Origin: Candidatus Hydrothermarchaeota archaeon
GTDB lineage: Archaea > Hydrothermarchaeota > Hydrothermarchaeia > Hydrothermarchaeales > BMS3B
Direction: 5' to 3'
NCBI GenBank assembly: GCA_015521615.1
Contig: WANW01000037.1
Span: 1 to 32,074, forward strand
Length of the DNA stretch: 32,074 nt
The notes under the pieces are model-generated. The model searched no databases, was not told the DNA's origin, and worked only from the letters and a program-made list of their open reading frames with translations. The position numbers and the translations under genes are program-made. Below are positions 1 through 11,560 of this stretch, piece after piece. Within the stretch, counting starts at the first letter, position 1. Each line of letters begins with the position of its first letter.

Positions 1-192
1 AATTCTACGTGCCAGAAGATATCGCAAGTAGCTAAGGCAAGGAAATAACCCTGAGTCTGAGACTAAAGGTAGCTATGGCTGTCTCAACCAGGGGAATGTT
101 AATGGTGGAAAAGATTTATATAGTACACTTTTCCGGCGCTCTCGGGAAAGCACAAAATATGCACTACTTTAACCTAATCAGTGGTGATAAAA

Positions 193-237
193 ATGATAGT
201 GGTGTACAATGAGAACACTGTCGTATTTGAAGAATAA
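193..237 (+). CDS. Possible 14-residue leader-type peptide
   Basis: ATG at 193 is preceded by a GGTGAT ribosome-binding sequence at 183-188 with a 4-base spacer, and a TATA-like box sits about 75 bases upstream. The frame encodes only 14 residues (MIVVYNENTVVFEE). A second short frame starts at 209 in another phase. No family is recognised. The TATA box plus binding site is the only support, so this may simply be a transcribed leader or a chance frame. Confidence 0.2.
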   Translation: MIVVYNENTVVFEE

Positions 238-261
238 AATTAAAACTTCCCTTTAATTTTT

Positions 262-291
262 TAAGAAAAGATTGCAAAAAGTCAAAAATAA
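262..291 (-). terminator. T-rich termination region after S10
   Basis: On the minus strand, immediately after the S10 stop codon, there are consecutive T runs (TTATTTTTGAC, CTTTTTG, TCTTTTC). Archaeal RNA polymerase terminates on T-rich non-template DNA without needing a hairpin, and no stable hairpin is visible. It would end the roughly 13-kb rpoH to S10 transcription unit. Confidence 0.5.
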
Positions 292-600
292 CTAAGTGCG
301 CAGCTCTATCTCTATGTTGACGCCGTCCGGCACGCGCACGCGCATTATCTGCCGCATTGTACGCTCGTCGGCCTCGATGTCAATGAGACGCTTGTGGATG
401 CGCATCTCCCACTTCTCCCACGTAGCTGTGCCATCGCCGGAGGGTGACTTGCGCACTGGAACGCGCAGCCTTCGCGTAGGCAGCGGTATTGGCCCTGACA
501 TCTCTACCCCTGTCTTCAGGGCAATCTCCTTCACCTGCGCACAGACCTCTTCAAGCTTCTTGTGGTCTGTGCCACTGAGTTTTATCCTTGCGCGCTGCAT
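292..600 (-). CDS. rpsJ: 30S ribosomal protein S10
   Basis: Archaeal/eukaryotic-type small-subunit protein uS10 (S20e type), 102 residues, the usual length. It binds 16S rRNA in the head of the small subunit. Recognisable features are the N-terminal RIKLSGTD strand, the [15 protein letters not shown] loop that reaches into the rRNA, and the HKRLIDIE segment. It is the last gene of the rpoH-to-S10 operon, 41 bases after EF-1A, with an AGGTG-type binding site before the ATG. The EF-1A/S10 pairing is standard in Archaea, which supports the call. Confidence 0.97.
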   Translation of the reverse strand: MQRARIKLSGTDHKKLEEVCAQVKEIALKTGVEMSGPIPLPTRRLRVPVRKSPSGDGTATWEKWEMRIHKRLIDIEADERTMRQIMRVRVPDGVNIEIELRT

Positions 601-641
601 GTCTAAGCACCTATAAAATTAACGAGAGAAGAGAAGGCAGA

Positions 642-1925
642 CTACTTCGCCTTCTCTATATCCACGACCATGCCGGCGGCGACCGTCATACCCATATCGC
701 GGATTGCGAACCTTCCAAGCTGGGGTATCTCCTTGACCTTCTCCACAACGAGAGGCTTGGTGGGCTGCACACGTATCACACCGGCCTCGCCGGTCTTCAG
801 GAACTGCGGGTTCTTCTCTAGCACATTACCTGTGCGCGGGTCGAGCTTGCTTATGAGCTCAACTATCCTGCACGCCACCTGTGCAGTGTGGGCGTGGAAC
901 ACTGGCGTGTAGCCCACTGTAATGGCGCTGGGATGCTGGAGCACAATTATCTGCGCAGTGAAGCTCTTTGCAACAGTGGGCGGATTGTCCACGTGTCCAC
1001 AGACATCGCCACGCTTTATGTCGTTCTTGCCCACACCACGCACGTTGAAGCCGATGTTGTCTCCAGGCTCTGCCTTCTCAATGGGCTCGTGATGCATCTC
1101 TATACTCTTGACCTCACCGGTAACGCCCGGAGGCTCAAATATCACTTTGTCTCCAGGCTTGAGCACACCGGTTTCAACCCTGCCCACAGGCACTGTGCCT
1201 ATACCGGTAATGGAGTAAACATCCTGGATTGGTATGCGCAGGGGCAGGTCAATGGGCTTCTCGGGAACCTTGAGGTTGTTAAGCGCCTCCACCAGAGTGG
1301 GACCGTCCCACCAGGGCATCTTGTCACTCTTCTTTACAATGTTCTCGCCCTGGAGCGCGGATATGGGCACGTAGGTTATCTGCTCTGGCTTATAGCCCAC
1401 AATCTTGAAAAGCTTGTCCAGCTGTGCCTTGGTCTCCTCGAACTTCTCCTTGCTCCAGTCCACGGCGTCCATCTTGTTTATAGCCACTATGAACTGTCCT
1501 ATACCCAGGGTTCTCGCCAGGAAGACGTGCTCCTTGGTCTGGGGCATCAGTCCGCCCTTCTCATCCTTCTGGGCAACGTCTACGACCAGCACTGCAGCAT
1601 CTGCCTGAGAGGCGCCGGTAATCATGTTCTTGATGAAGTCCCTGTGTCCGGGTGCGTCTATGATGGTGAAGTAGTACTTGTCAGTCTCCATCTTCTGGTG
1701 AGAGATGTCTATCGTAAGCCCGCGCTCGCGCTCCTCCTTCAGGCGATCCATAACCCATGCGAACTCGAAGGTGGCCTTGCCTATCTTCTGCGCCTCTTCG
1801 CGGTACTGCCTTATTATATGTTCTCCTATGGCGCCCATCTCAAAGAGCAGCCTTCCTACCGTCGTAGACTTGCCGTGGTCTACGTGTCCAATAAACACCA
1901 GGTTCAGATGCGGTTTCTCTGCCAT
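642..1925 (-). CDS. tuf: Translation elongation factor EF-1 alpha
   Basis: GTPase that delivers aminoacyl-tRNA to the ribosome A site; 427 residues, full length. G1 is GHVDHGKST at residues 13-21. DAPGH (G3) and NKMD (G4) follow, then two beta-barrel domains ending in a typical MVVDIEKAK tail. The ATG at 1925 has a strong GGAGGT site a few bases upstream. The 38-base gap after EF-2 contains a TATA-like TTTAAAT stretch, so an additional internal promoter is possible. No anomalies were seen. Confidence 0.98.
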   Translation of the reverse strand: MAEKPHLNLVFIGHVDHGKSTTVGRLLFEMGAIGEHIIRQYREEAQKIGKATFEFAWVMDRLKEERERGLTIDISHQKMETDKYYFTIIDAPGHRDFIKNMITGASQADAAVLVVDVAQKDEKGGLMPQTKEHVFLARTLGIGQFIVAINKMDAVDWSKEKFEETKAQLDKLFKIVGYKPEQITYVPISALQGENIVKKSDKMPWWDGPTLVEALNNLKVPEKPIDLPLRIPIQDVYSITGIGTVPVGRVETGVLKPGDKVIFEPPGVTGEVKSIEMHHEPIEKAEPGDNIGFNVRGVGKNDIKRGDVCGHVDNPPTVAKSFTAQIIVLQHPSAITVGYTPVFHAHTAQVACRIVELISKLDPRTGNVLEKNPQFLKTGEAGVIRVQPTKPLVVEKVKEIPQLGRFAIRDMGMTVAAGMVVDIEKAK

Positions 1926-1959
1926 GTTTTTACCTCCTTTTTTCCTTGTGTTATCTCAT

Positions 1960-1978
1960 TACCCTAATTTAAACCTTT
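1960..1978 (-). promoter_or_regulatory. Possible internal promoter of EF-1 alpha
   Basis: On the minus strand the last codons and stop of EF-2 read AAAGGTTTAAATTAGGG, which resembles a BRE/TATA element. A start of transcription about 25 bases downstream would leave a leader of roughly 20 bases containing the GGAGGT site of EF-1A. EF-1A is often more abundant than its operon neighbours, so a private promoter would make sense, but AT-rich gaps give such matches by chance. Confidence 0.3.
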
Positions 1979-4123
1979 TCGTTCGCGTATCTTCTTCACA
2001 ACTTCTTCCTGAAGCTCTGCTGGCAAACGCTCAAAGCCTGCGAACTCAGTGCTCCACAGCGCCCTCCCTTCGGTGGCGCTCCTTATGTCACCGGCGAAGC
2101 CGAACATCTCGCTCACCGGGCACTTCGCCTCCACCACTATCAGGTCGCCCTCCTGGCGCATATCCAGTATCTGCCCGCGCCGGCGCTGAATCTCATGCGT
2201 CACCGCGCCCATGTAATCCTGGGGCACGTGAATGAACACCTTCATCTTGGGCTCTAGAAGCACGGCTTTTGCCTGGAGCATCGCCTCGCGTATCGCGTCA
2301 CGCACCGCGGGTATGACCTGCGCGGGGCCGCGGTGCACGGCGTCTTCATGAAGCTTGGCATCGACCAGCTTCACCTTCACCCCGAGAACCTGTTCCTTGG
2401 CAAGCGGTCCCTCGTTCATTGCCTCATGGAAGCCCTCCTGAATCAGGGGCATTGTCTCATGGAGGTACTGGATACCCTTGGTAACGTCTGTGAATATGTT
2501 GTTCTCATAAACCTCAACTATACCGCGAGCCTCATCCTTCTTCATTCCCACCTTCTCAAAAGCCTTGCCCAGCTCCTTGCCCTTGTAGCGTGAGGGCTTG
2601 ATCTCACCTTCAAGCAGGGCCTTCATGACCTCCTCCTCTATGGGCTCAACCACAAAGTAGAAGCGGTTGTGCTTGTTTGGCGATTTGCCCTCAATCACAG
2701 GCGATGTTTCCAGCACACTCTCGCGGTACACAACTATGGGCGGTGAAACCTCTATGTCCACGCCACGCTCCTTTATGCGATATGTGACCACCTCGAGGTG
2801 GAGTTCTCCCATGCCCGAGAGCAGGTGCTCACCTGTCTCCTCATTTATCTCAACGCGCAGCGTCGGGTCTTCGCGCGCCATTATGTTGAGCACATCTATA
2901 AGCTTCGGCAGATCCTTGGTATTCTTCGCTTCCACTGCGACAGTTACAACAGGCTCGGAGTAGTGTCTCAGCTCTTCAAAGGGCTCTATCGGGTTATCCA
3001 CTGTGGTGACCGTCTCACCCGCCTGGACGTTCTTCAAGCCTGTAATCATGACAATATTGCCTGCTACAACTTCCTCGGTTGGCATGCGCTCAGGACCAAA
3101 GTAAACACCTACCTGCTGGGTACGCGTTTTTGTCTTGGCGTTGCACAGGTAAACCTCCTGGCTGCGCCTCAGCGTACCCGAGAAGATTCTCCCGGTAGCA
3201 ACCTCTCCTGCCTGGGGGTCTATCCTCAGGTCGGTAATCATAATGGCAAGTTTGCCCTTGGGGTCGCAGTTGAGCATGGATTTGCCGTCCTCACTCTCTA
3301 TATCGCCGGGCCATATCTGAGGTATGCGGTACTTCTGAGCGACTATGGGCGAGGGCAGGTGCTTCACAACCATGTCAAGTATAACCATGTGCACAGGCGC
3401 GCGCTTCGCAAGCTCACGCTGCTCACCCTTGAGATTGTAGTCTATGACATCCTTGAAGGTTATTCCGGTCTCCTTCATCAGCGGGAAGTTTATGGCCCAG
3501 TTGTGATAAGCTGAGCCGAAGGCTACGCTTCCATCTTCCACCTTAACCTGCCACTTGTCGCGGAACTCTGGAGGGGCCATACTCTTAACAATCTTATTAA
3601 AGTCGGAGATAATCTCAATAAAGCGGCGCTGCATCTCCTCTGGCGTGAGGCGCAGCTCATTGATAAGGCGGTCAACCTTGTTTATGAAAAGCACAGGCTT
3701 GACGCGCTCCTTTAATGCCTGGCGAAGCACAGTCTCTGTCTGGGGCATTGTACCCTCAACGGCGCATACCACGACAATAACCCCGTCCACGGCACGCATT
3801 GCACGCGTCACATTGCCTCCGAAATCCACATGTCCAGGCGTATCGATCATGTTTATTAGGTAATCCTCTCCCTTATACTCGTGCACCATGCTCACGTTCG
3901 CCGCGTCTATGGTGATGCCGCGCTGCTGCTCAAGCACGTCGCTGTCCAGCACCAGCTGCTTGCCAGCGAGGTCAAAACTCATCATGCCCGCACCTGCGAG
4001 AAGATTGTCACTGAGGGTGGTCTTTCCGTGGTCTATATGCGCAACTATGCCCATGTTACGTATATACTCGGGCTCGTGCATGAGTTTCTGAATCTTCTTG
4101 ACCATCTCTTCGCGTCTTCCCAT
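1964..4123 (-). CDS. fusA: Translation elongation factor EF-2
   Basis: Ribosomal translocase GTPase, 719 residues, a normal archaeal length. The G domain carries AHIDHGKTT near residue 30, DTPGH and NKVD. The later EF-G-like domains include the GMGELHLEV motif. The C-terminal domain has [13 protein letters not shown], whose His at about residue 597 (codon 2333-2335) is the site normally modified to diphthamide in archaeal EF-2. It lies 4 bases after S7 and is evidently co-transcribed with it. Confidence 0.98.
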   Translation of the reverse strand: MGRREEMVKKIQKLMHEPEYIRNMGIVAHIDHGKTTLSDNLLAGAGMMSFDLAGKQLVLDSDVLEQQRGITIDAANVSMVHEYKGEDYLINMIDTPGHVDFGGNVTRAMRAVDGVIVVVCAVEGTMPQTETVLRQALKERVKPVLFINKVDRLINELRLTPEEMQRRFIEIISDFNKIVKSMAPPEFRDKWQVKVEDGSVAFGSAYHNWAINFPLMKETGITFKDVIDYNLKGEQRELAKRAPVHMVILDMVVKHLPSPIVAQKYRIPQIWPGDIESEDGKSMLNCDPKGKLAIMITDLRIDPQAGEVATGRIFSGTLRRSQEVYLCNAKTKTRTQQVGVYFGPERMPTEEVVAGNIVMITGLKNVQAGETVTTVDNPIEPFEELRHYSEPVVTVAVEAKNTKDLPKLIDVLNIMAREDPTLRVEINEETGEHLLSGMGELHLEVVTYRIKERGVDIEVSPPIVVYRESVLETSPVIEGKSPNKHNRFYFVVEPIEEEVMKALLEGEIKPSRYKGKELGKAFEKVGMKKDEARGIVEVYENNIFTDVTKGIQYLHETMPLIQEGFHEAMNEGPLAKEQVLGVKVKLVDAKLHEDAVHRGPAQVIPAVRDAIREAMLQAKAVLLEPKMKVFIHVPQDYMGAVTHEIQRRRGQILDMRQEGDLIVVEAKCPVSEMFGFAGDIRSATEGRALWSTEFAGFERLPAELQEEVVKKIRERKGLN

Positions 4124-4127
4124 GGTT

Positions 4128-4718
4128 CTACCTCGCAGCCTTCGCTATACGCTCAATTTCTTCCTTCTTCGAGATTGCGTAGCACTTCATATCATAATTA
4201 GCGGCGGCAATTATCTCGTCAGCGAGAGCTTCGGCGATGCTCTTCTTGGACTTGAACGCCTGCCTTGCGGCACCTATTGCAATAAACCGGAGTGCCATAT
4301 CGAGACGGCGCTGCGGTGCAACGTCAACACTCTGGTGGTAGGCTATGCCACCGTACTTTAGCCTTGTGGTCTCCTCCCTCGGGCCGGCGTTTATAAGTGC
4401 ATCAACCAGCACCTGTATCGGGTTCTTCTTGGTGCGCTTCTCCACAATCTGCAGCGCCTCTTTAACTATCTTTGTGGCCAGAATCTTCTTCCCGGTGTTT
4501 CTACCGGAGGTGCGCTTGTGCTTCTTGCCCTCATGCCCGGTAACCATCATCTTATTTATAAGGCGCTCCACTATGGGCACCTCCGCCTTGCCAAACTGGC
4601 GGAAGTGCCTGCCCATTGTGTGAGGCACCAGCACCGGGCGGAGGTTTATATATGCCTTCAAGCTCGGGTCACGCACCTCAACCTCAGTAGGGTCCCATAA
4701 TCCGAAGATTTTAAACAT
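4128..4718 (-). CDS. rpsG: 30S ribosomal protein S7
   Basis: Small-subunit head protein uS7, about 196 residues, archaeal length. Visible features are [22 protein letters not shown] near the N-terminus, [20 protein letters not shown] in the middle, and the C-terminal helix with IAKAAR. Three in-phase starts exist (GTG 4727, ATG 4724, ATG 4718). The last is preferred because GGTGAT at 4723-4728 then sits 4 bases upstream, and archaeal S7 proteins begin close to the [14 protein letters not shown] segment. The S12 stop overlaps this binding site, so translation is probably coupled. Confidence 0.96.
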   Translation of the reverse strand: MFKIFGLWDPTEVEVRDPSLKAYINLRPVLVPHTMGRHFRQFGKAEVPIVERLINKMMVTGHEGKKHKRTSGRNTGKKILATKIVKEALQIVEKRTKKNPIQVLVDALINAGPREETTRLKYGGIAYHQSVDVAPQRRLDMALRFIAIGAARQAFKSKKSIAEALADEIIAAANYDMKCYAISKKEEIERIAKAAR

Positions 4719-4723
4719 GAGCA

Positions 4724-5161
4724 TCACCTTATCGGCTTCTCCTTGCGTCCACGCACAAGCTCGCGGAGCGAGACACCATTTACGGCAATAACCTTGAAGC
4801 GCACACCGGGGATGTCACCCATACTTCCTCCCTGCCTGCCACCTATACCCTCGATGAGCACCTCATCGTGCTCGTCTATGTAGTTGATCGCTCCATCGCC
4901 CGGGCAGAAGGCGGTGACCTGCCTGCCGCTTTTAATGAGCTGCACCTTAACACACTTTCGTATCGCAGAGTTTGGCTGCTTCGCCTCTATACCAACTTTC
5001 TCCAGCACTATTCCTCTCGCCATGGGTGCCGCGCCGAGAGGATTTGACTTCTCCTTGAGCTTCAACACGCGACGCTTATAGCTGGGGTCGCTCCACCTGA
5101 ACTGCTTCCTTCTCCGTCTCAGCTTGCGAGCAGTAAACTCACCGGTCGGCTTCTTAGCCAT
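4724..5161 (-). CDS. rpsL: 30S ribosomal protein S12
   Basis: Decoding-centre protein uS12, 145 residues as in other Archaea. The conserved [15 protein letters not shown] motif and the [17 protein letters not shown] loop are present. The C-terminus is the typical basic RGRKEKPIR. It lies 11 bases after the NusA-like gene and its stop overlaps the start region of S7, the classical archaeal nusA-S12-S7-EF-2 order. Confidence 0.97.
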   Translation of the reverse strand: MAKKPTGEFTARKLRRRRKQFRWSDPSYKRRVLKLKEKSNPLGAAPMARGIVLEKVGIEAKQPNSAIRKCVKVQLIKSGRQVTAFCPGDGAINYIDEHDEVLIEGIGGRQGGSMGDIPGVRFKVIAVNGVSLRELVRGRKEKPIR

Positions 5162-5172
5162 GCACTTTCACC

Positions 5173-5604
5173 TCAGATTATAATTACCTCATCTATGCCA
5201 TGATGCCTTTTTAGTATGTTTCTGATACGCGCCAGGTTTTTACCTCCCCTGCCTATGGCCTGGGGTTTGTCCTGCATATCCACCTTTACCTTTGCCACCT
5301 TTTTGCTGTCCTTCACCTCTATATCAACGTTCTTGACCTTGATGGGGTGAAGCACATTTGCAACAAACTCGGCAGGGTCATCGCTGTACTCGATAATCTC
5401 TATTTTCTTTCCCAGCGCGCGGGAAACGCGCTGCACGTTTGCACCCTTTCTGCCAATCGCGAGACCTATATCACCCTTCTTAACTATGAAGGTTATCTTC
5501 CTGCCATCTTCGTCGATTATACAATCCTTTGTCACTGCACCTGTCATGCTCTCAAAAAGGGCGATATAGCGGATTTCATTGGCAGAAAGCTTCAAAGCTT
5601 CCAT
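5173..5604 (-). CDS. nusA: NusA-like transcription factor, KH domains only
   Basis: Archaeal NusA homologue, 143 residues, made of two KH RNA-binding domains and lacking the N-terminal polymerase-binding and S1 domains of bacterial NusA. The two GxxG loops are visible as AIGRKGANVQRV (first KH) and AIGRGGKNLARI (second KH). Archaeal NusA is thought to act in transcription elongation or termination through RNA contacts. It starts 3 bases after the L30e stop and is followed by S12. Confidence 0.93.
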   Translation of the reverse strand: MEALKLSANEIRYIALFESMTGAVTKDCIIDEDGRKITFIVKKGDIGLAIGRKGANVQRVSRALGKKIEIIEYSDDPAEFVANVLHPIKVKNVDIEVKDSKKVAKVKVDMQDKPQAIGRGGKNLARIRNILKRHHGIDEVIII

Positions 5605-5607
5605 TAG

Positions 5608-5909
5608 TTACTTCCTCCTACCGAGCTCAAATATATCTGAATCTCCCGCCTCAACCACTCCCAGCATACTAACAACGTAAGGCTTGCCACAAACCGCACC
5701 AAGCTCAAGACTCGTGCCGGGGTACTCGTAGACGGGTATTCCGGCGAGCTCGGCATATCGAAGGAGGTCGCTCTTTGCATCGGGTGGGCAGTTGCTCGCC
5801 ACCACAACCAGCTTTACCTCCTTGTTTCTGACAGCGCTTAAAGTCTCCTCCTTGCCCAGGTAAACCTTACCCGTATCAACAGCCACGCGAATAGCTCTTT
5901 CCACGTCCA

Positions 5910-5910
<1 letters not shown>
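5608..5910 (-). CDS. rpl30e: 50S ribosomal protein L30e
   Basis: A 100-residue protein of the L7Ae/L30e/S12e kink-turn-binding superfamily. Position in the rpo operon between A'' and NusA is characteristic of archaeal L30e. Typical segments are AIRVAVDTGKVYLGKEETL and KLVVVASNCPPD, and the GTSLELGAVCGKPY region near the C-terminus. Its ATG overlaps the TAA stop of rpoA2 by one base, so the two are translationally coupled. Confidence 0.93.
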
Positions 5911-7082
<1,172 letters not shown>

Positions 7083-9740
7083 CTACGCCGCCTCCTTCCT
7101 AGCGTAGCGCTGGACAATCTTCTTAACATTCACCATCTGTCCCCAGTCTGTTCTGCTCGGGTCTGCGCCATCTTCGCCATGGCGGAACTCTACTATTACC
7201 CCGCGGGTGTCTCTGACTGTGTTGTCGTACTCCACCTTCAGATCCTGCAGCGCATTAATCAGCCTGCGCTGCATGTAACCGCTCTGCGAGGTTCTCACCG
7301 CAGTATCGACGAGACCTTCACGACCGCCCATGTTGTGGAAGAAGAACTCAAGTGGCGAGAGTCCGCGCTTGTAGCTGCTGCGCACAAAGCCTTTGGCGCT
7401 GGCGGAGATGTCACCCACCTTGAAGTGGGGCAGCGTTCGCCCCGAATAACCGCGCTTTATGCGCTCTCCTCTAACTGCCTGCTGACCCACGCAGGCTGCC
7501 ATCTGGGTGAGGTTGAGCAGGCTACCTCTTGCGCCTGAGATGGCCATTATGCGCGCGCTGTTCTCGTGCTTTCTGCGCCTCTCCTCCCTCTCAAGGTACT
7601 CATTGGCAATCGCACCGGTCTTGTCTCTCGCCTCGCTGAGCACCTGCATTATTCGCATCTCCAGCGTCTCTTCGAGGGTTCTCCCGGGCAGCTGCTCCAG
7701 GATATTCTCATTGTAGGCGCGGATGAGCTCCAGCACCTTGCGGTCTGCCTCTTCCAGGATCTCTGCTATCCTCTCCTTGGCTTCCTCAGGCAAATCTTCG
7801 TCGTCTATGCCCGTGGAGAAGCCGCGCCAGGTTATGAAGTTTATCACCAGCTTCGTTACGCTGTCCAGGAACTCGCGGGCTGCGTCGGTGCCATAGTCCT
7901 TGACTATGCGGTCAAGAAGCTCACCGGCAAAGGCGCCGAAGCTCTTCTCGTCCATTACGCCGTGCTCAAGCTTGCCGTTGCGGATAACCACATAGGCATC
8001 GTACTCGCACTCTTCCTCTTTACAAACCTCGCACTTCTTGCACACCTTGGCTTTATAGGTGAGGTTCAGGTCCTCCGGGAGAAGGAGGCTGAATATCTGC
8101 TTGCCAGTGTAGTACTCCTTACCATCCTCCACGTAGGCTGGCTCTGGCAGAGGTTTGTTTATTCCACTCGCATATAGCAGGTGAAACGCCTGCTCACGGG
8201 TGAAGCGAACCTCGGGCTGAGTGAAGAGATAAGCACCCGAGATGTGGTCATGTATTCCGCCTATTATAGGCCCACCGAAGCGCGGCGATAGAATCTGCTC
8301 CTGCACGCGCATGAGCACGCGAGCTTCAGCGCGAGCTTCCTGCCCCTGAATCGCGTGCAGGTTCATCTCGTCGCCGTCGAAGTCCGCGTTGTACGGCGGG
8401 CATACGCACAGGTTGAGGCGGAAGGTCTTGTAGGGCAGGACGCGCACCTCGTGCGCCATTATGCTCATCCTGTGCAGGCTGGGCTGGCGGTTGAAGAGCA
8501 CTATGTCGCCGTCTATGAGATGGCGGTGAACCTTCCATCCCGGCTCAATCTTCTCAAGGAGTTCGTCAATGTTTTTAACTCTAGCCAGGCTCAGCCTCGC
8601 CCCATCGGGGCGCTCCACGTAGTTGGCGCCGGGATACTTGTTCGGACCATTGCGTATGAACTTCTTGATGTGCTCTATGTTCATTGGCGTTACTATCACG
8701 GGTATGGTGAGCTCCCTCGCTATTAGCTCAGGCACGCCCACCTCATTGATGCTCAGGTTGGGGTCTGGCGAGATTACAGTGCGCGCAGAATAGTTGACGC
8801 GCTTGCCCGAGAGGTTGCTCCTGAACCTGCCTTCCTTGCCCTTGAGGCGCTGGGCCAGGGTTTTCAGGGGCCTGCCGGAGCGGTGTCTCGCAGGAGGTAC
8901 GCCGGCTACTTCATTGTTGAAGTAGGTGGTGACGTGGTACTGAAGAAGCTCCCAAAGGTCCTCGATTATAAGCTGCGGCGCTCCTGCCTCGATGTTCTCT
9001 TCCAGGCGCTGGTTTATCCTTATTATGTCCACAAGCTTGTGGGTTAAATCGTCTTCGCTGCGCTCGCCCGACTCGAGGGTGATTGAGGGACGCACTGTAA
9101 CTGGCGGCACGGGTAAGACAGTGAGCACCATCCACTCCGGACGGGCAACTTCCACATCGAAGCCCATAACCTCGGCATCGCTGTCTGTGATCTTCTCCAG
9201 GCGCTCACGCACGTCAATGGGCGAGAGCCTCTGCTTGTCCTCGATGAAGGTGGTTGGCTTCTCAAACTTTATGTCCAGCTGCTCCTCGCCGCAGTGGGGG
9301 CATTTCTTAACAACGCGGGCGGCTTTGAAGAGGTCCTCCACTATGGGCTCCTCGCTCTTGCCTATGCGCTTCGCCCTGCGCAGCTCCTGGCGATACGCTT
9401 CTATCTTATCGTCCGGCAGCAAAATACGACCGCACGCTCTGCAGATGCTGCGCAGAATTTTATTTATAAGCTTGGCATAGCCCACGTGAATAACCGGGCG
9501 GGCAAGCTCTATCCTGCCGAAGTGTCCAGGGCAGTCGCCCACCCGGGAGCCGCAGGTCTTGCAGCGCAAACCTGGGTCGACCACACCCAGGCGGGGATCC
9601 ATGAGCCCGCCCTCTATGGGGTAGCCGTCCTCGTCATAGGTATCGGCGGTGACTATCTTTACCTCCGACATCTTGCGTATCATCTCGGGTGAGAGCAGCC
9701 CGAACTTTATTCCCTCAACTTTTTTCGGGATTATCCTCAT
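7083..9740 (-). CDS. rpoA1: DNA-directed RNA polymerase subunit A'
   Basis: N-terminal two thirds of the largest polymerase subunit, 885 residues. The N-terminal zinc site (CKTCGSRVGDCPGHFG), a second CRACGR...CPHCGEEQ cluster and the catalytic NADFDGDEMN motif at residues 451-460 (Mg-binding Asp 453, 455, 457) are all present. Near the C-terminus FVRSSYKRGLSPLEFFFH is the bridge helix. An internal CKKCEVCKEEEC insertion near residue 570 adds further cysteines. It lies 8 bases after rpoB1 with a GGTGAT site. Confidence 0.98.
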   Translation of the reverse strand: MRIIPKKVEGIKFGLLSPEMIRKMSEVKIVTADTYDEDGYPIEGGLMDPRLGVVDPGLRCKTCGSRVGDCPGHFGRIELARPVIHVGYAKLINKILRSICRACGRILLPDDKIEAYRQELRRAKRIGKSEEPIVEDLFKAARVVKKCPHCGEEQLDIKFEKPTTFIEDKQRLSPIDVRERLEKITDSDAEVMGFDVEVARPEWMVLTVLPVPPVTVRPSITLESGERSEDDLTHKLVDIIRINQRLEENIEAGAPQLIIEDLWELLQYHVTTYFNNEVAGVPPARHRSGRPLKTLAQRLKGKEGRFRSNLSGKRVNYSARTVISPDPNLSINEVGVPELIARELTIPVIVTPMNIEHIKKFIRNGPNKYPGANYVERPDGARLSLARVKNIDELLEKIEPGWKVHRHLIDGDIVLFNRQPSLHRMSIMAHEVRVLPYKTFRLNLCVCPPYNADFDGDEMNLHAIQGQEARAEARVLMRVQEQILSPRFGGPIIGGIHDHISGAYLFTQPEVRFTREQAFHLLYASGINKPLPEPAYVEDGKEYYTGKQIFSLLLPEDLNLTYKAKVCKKCEVCKEEECEYDAYVVIRNGKLEHGVMDEKSFGAFAGELLDRIVKDYGTDAAREFLDSVTKLVINFITWRGFSTGIDDEDLPEEAKERIAEILEEADRKVLELIRAYNENILEQLPGRTLEETLEMRIMQVLSEARDKTGAIANEYLEREERRRKHENSARIMAISGARGSLLNLTQMAACVGQQAVRGERIKRGYSGRTLPHFKVGDISASAKGFVRSSYKRGLSPLEFFFHNMGGREGLVDTAVRTSQSGYMQRRLINALQDLKVEYDNTVRDTRGVIVEFRHGEDGADPSRTDWGQMVNVKKIVQRYARKEAA

Positions 9741-9748
9741 TCTATCAC

Positions 9749-11560
9749 CTACGCCTTGTCTCCTAGCACCAGCCTCGGGTTTATCCCGAGGCTGCGAAGC
9801 TCATCCAATAGAAGCTTGAAGGCATAGCTCACCTCAACTTCAGCGGCTTCGCTCTCCCTGCCACAGATTGCACAGTAGATGGTGTCGCGTATCTTGTCGT
9901 ACACCGCTATTGTGCCACAGCGCTCGCAAACCAGCATCGTGTGGCGGTCGCTCTCATCGAGCAGACGCTCTTTAAGGAGAAGAGCAGCGCCGTAGCCTAT
10001 CAAACAATCACGCTCCATTTCACCAAAGCGCAGACCGCCTTCGCGCGCTCTTCCTTCTGTGGGCTGTCTTGTTAAGACCTGCACCGGTCCTCGGGAGCGC
10101 GCATGTATCTTGCCTGCGACCATGTGGTGGAGCTTCTGGTAGTATGCCACGCCTATGAATATCTCGGCCTCAAACATCTCGCCCGTCATGCCGTTGTACA
10201 TTATCTCTCTACCAGTGCTCTTGAAGCCATGCCTCTTGAGCGCCTCACGCAGGTCCTCCTCCCGCTCGCCGGAGAATGGTGTGCCATCAACGCGCCGCCC
10301 TTCGAGGCTGGCGACCTTACCACCGAGCATCTCCAGCACCTGTCCGACGGTCATTCTCGAGGGTATTGCATGCGGATTAATTATAAGATCAGGGATAATA
10401 CCGTCTTCGGTAAACGGCATATCCTCCTGGGGCAGAATTAATCCCATGACACCCTTCTGCCCGTGCCTCGAGGCGAACTTATCGCCCAGCTCTGGGATTC
10501 GCTGGTCACGCACGCGTATCTTAACTAGGCGGTTGCCGTTGGTGTTCTCTGTGAGCATCACCATGTCAACAATGCCATCCTCACCGTGGCGCACTGTTAT
10601 GGAAGTCTCCCTGCGCTTCTCGCGGATTAAGCCGTACTCGCTCACTTCCTCAAGGAAGCGCGGGGGCGAGGTCTTGCCTATGAGCACATGCCCCGAGCGC
10701 ACCTCGCTCTCGGGCTCGATTAAGCCATCCTCACCAAGATAAGCATAAGCCTCCTCGTCGCGGTAGCCTCTAATTTCAGGGTCGGGGATCTCGAACACGT
10801 CCATCTGCCCGCCTGGATAGCGCCGCTCCTCCGCCTCGTAGCTCCTGAAGAAGGTGCTTCTCGCCAGGCCGCGCTCTATTGAGGCCTTGTTCATTATGAG
10901 CGCATCCTCCATGTTGTACCCGCAGTAGGAGAGCACCGCCACAACAAAGTTCTGCCCAGCGGCGCGGGCGTCATAGCCTATTGCTTCCATTATATCGGTC
11001 TTTACCAGAGGCGTCTGGGGGTAGTGCAGAAGGTGCGCTCGCGTGTCGGTGCGATACCTGAAATTCGACGCATAGAAACCAAGAGCCTGTTTGCTCATGC
11101 CGGCACCCATTGTGTTCCTCGGGGAAGAGTTGTACTCAGGGAAGGGCAGTATGGAGGTGCACACCCCGAGCATAAGCAGTGGGTCTATCTCTAGGTGGGT
11201 ATGCTCCTCTGTCACATCTTCAGGGTTCATTGCTATGTATGCGTTCTCCTCCTCCTCGGAATCCAGGTACTCAATCTTGCCCTGTGCCACCAGGTCGTCA
11301 AAGGTGAGTTCGCCTCTCCTGACAGCCTCTATGTCCTCCTCGGTCACCAGAGGTTTGCCATCCTCCACCACTATGAGCGGGCGCCTCGCCCTGCCCTCAT
11401 CGGTGTTTATATAGACCTCACGTGTATCTGCATAAAAGGCCACATTTGTCTGCCGCGAAATCTTGCCCTCGCGCCTGGCACGCTTTATTGCCTCCACAAG
11501 GGCGAGGGGGTCATCGTGTTTTCCTATAAGGTTGCCATTAACATAAACATTCGCTTCCAT
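9749..11560 (-). CDS. rpoB1: DNA-directed RNA polymerase subunit B'
   Basis: C-terminal half of the second-largest polymerase subunit, 603 residues. Visible conserved elements are [29 protein letters not shown] and [23 protein letters not shown], plus a C-terminal zinc site [11 protein letters not shown]...CAICG. The B subunit is split into B'' and B' here, as in methanogens, Archaeoglobi and haloarchaea but not in Thermococcus or Thermoplasma. The ATG abuts the rpoB2 stop (TAG|ATG). No anomalies were seen. Confidence 0.98.
   Translation of the reverse strand: MEANVYVNGNLIGKHDDPLALVEAIKRARREGKISRQTNVAFYADTREVYINTDEGRARRPLIVVEDGKPLVTEEDIEAVRRGELTFDDLVAQGKIEYLDSEEEENAYIAMNPEDVTEEHTHLEIDPLLMLGVCTSILPFPEYNSSPRNTMGAGMSKQALGFYASNFRYRTDTRAHLLHYPQTPLVKTDIMEAIGYDARAAGQNFVVAVLSYCGYNMEDALIMNKASIERGLARSTFFRSYEAEERRYPGGQMDVFEIPDPEIRGYRDEEAYAYLGEDGLIEPESEVRSGHVLIGKTSPPRFLEEVSEYGLIREKRRETSITVRHGEDGIVDMVMLTENTNGNRLVKIRVRDQRIPELGDKFASRHGQKGVMGLILPQEDMPFTEDGIIPDLIINPHAIPSRMTVGQVLEMLGGKVASLEGRRVDGTPFSGEREEDLREALKRHGFKSTGREIMYNGMTGEMFEAEIFIGVAYYQKLHHMVAGKIHARSRGPVQVLTRQPTEGRAREGGLRFGEMERDCLIGYGAALLLKERLLDESDRHTMLVCERCGTIAVYDKIRDTIYCAICGRESEAAEVEVSYAFKLLLDELRSLGINPRLVLGDKA

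Larger units (their letters stand above)
1..291. other. Intergenic region at left edge, no firm gene
   Basis: About 290 bases without a convincing gene. One plus-strand frame is open from the window edge to a TAA at 46-48, so the last residues of an upstream gene could end here, but 15 codons are too few to identify it. A good archaeal TATA-like box (gatttatatagt) lies at about 112-123 and is followed by the tiny reading frame described separately. The T-rich minus strand from 291 downward, with runs of T just after the S10 stop codon, would suit transcription termination of the large ribosomal operon. Confidence 0.5.

Noticed and set aside
888-1967. Long plus-strand frame of 359 codons opposite EF-1 alpha
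   Set aside because: It is fully antisense to an unmistakable EF-1A gene, has no recognisable motif and lacks a binding site. High G+C third positions open such frames on the opposite strand.
8326-9265. Short minus-strand frames within rpoA1
   Set aside because: They lie in other phases of the A' subunit gene and match no family.
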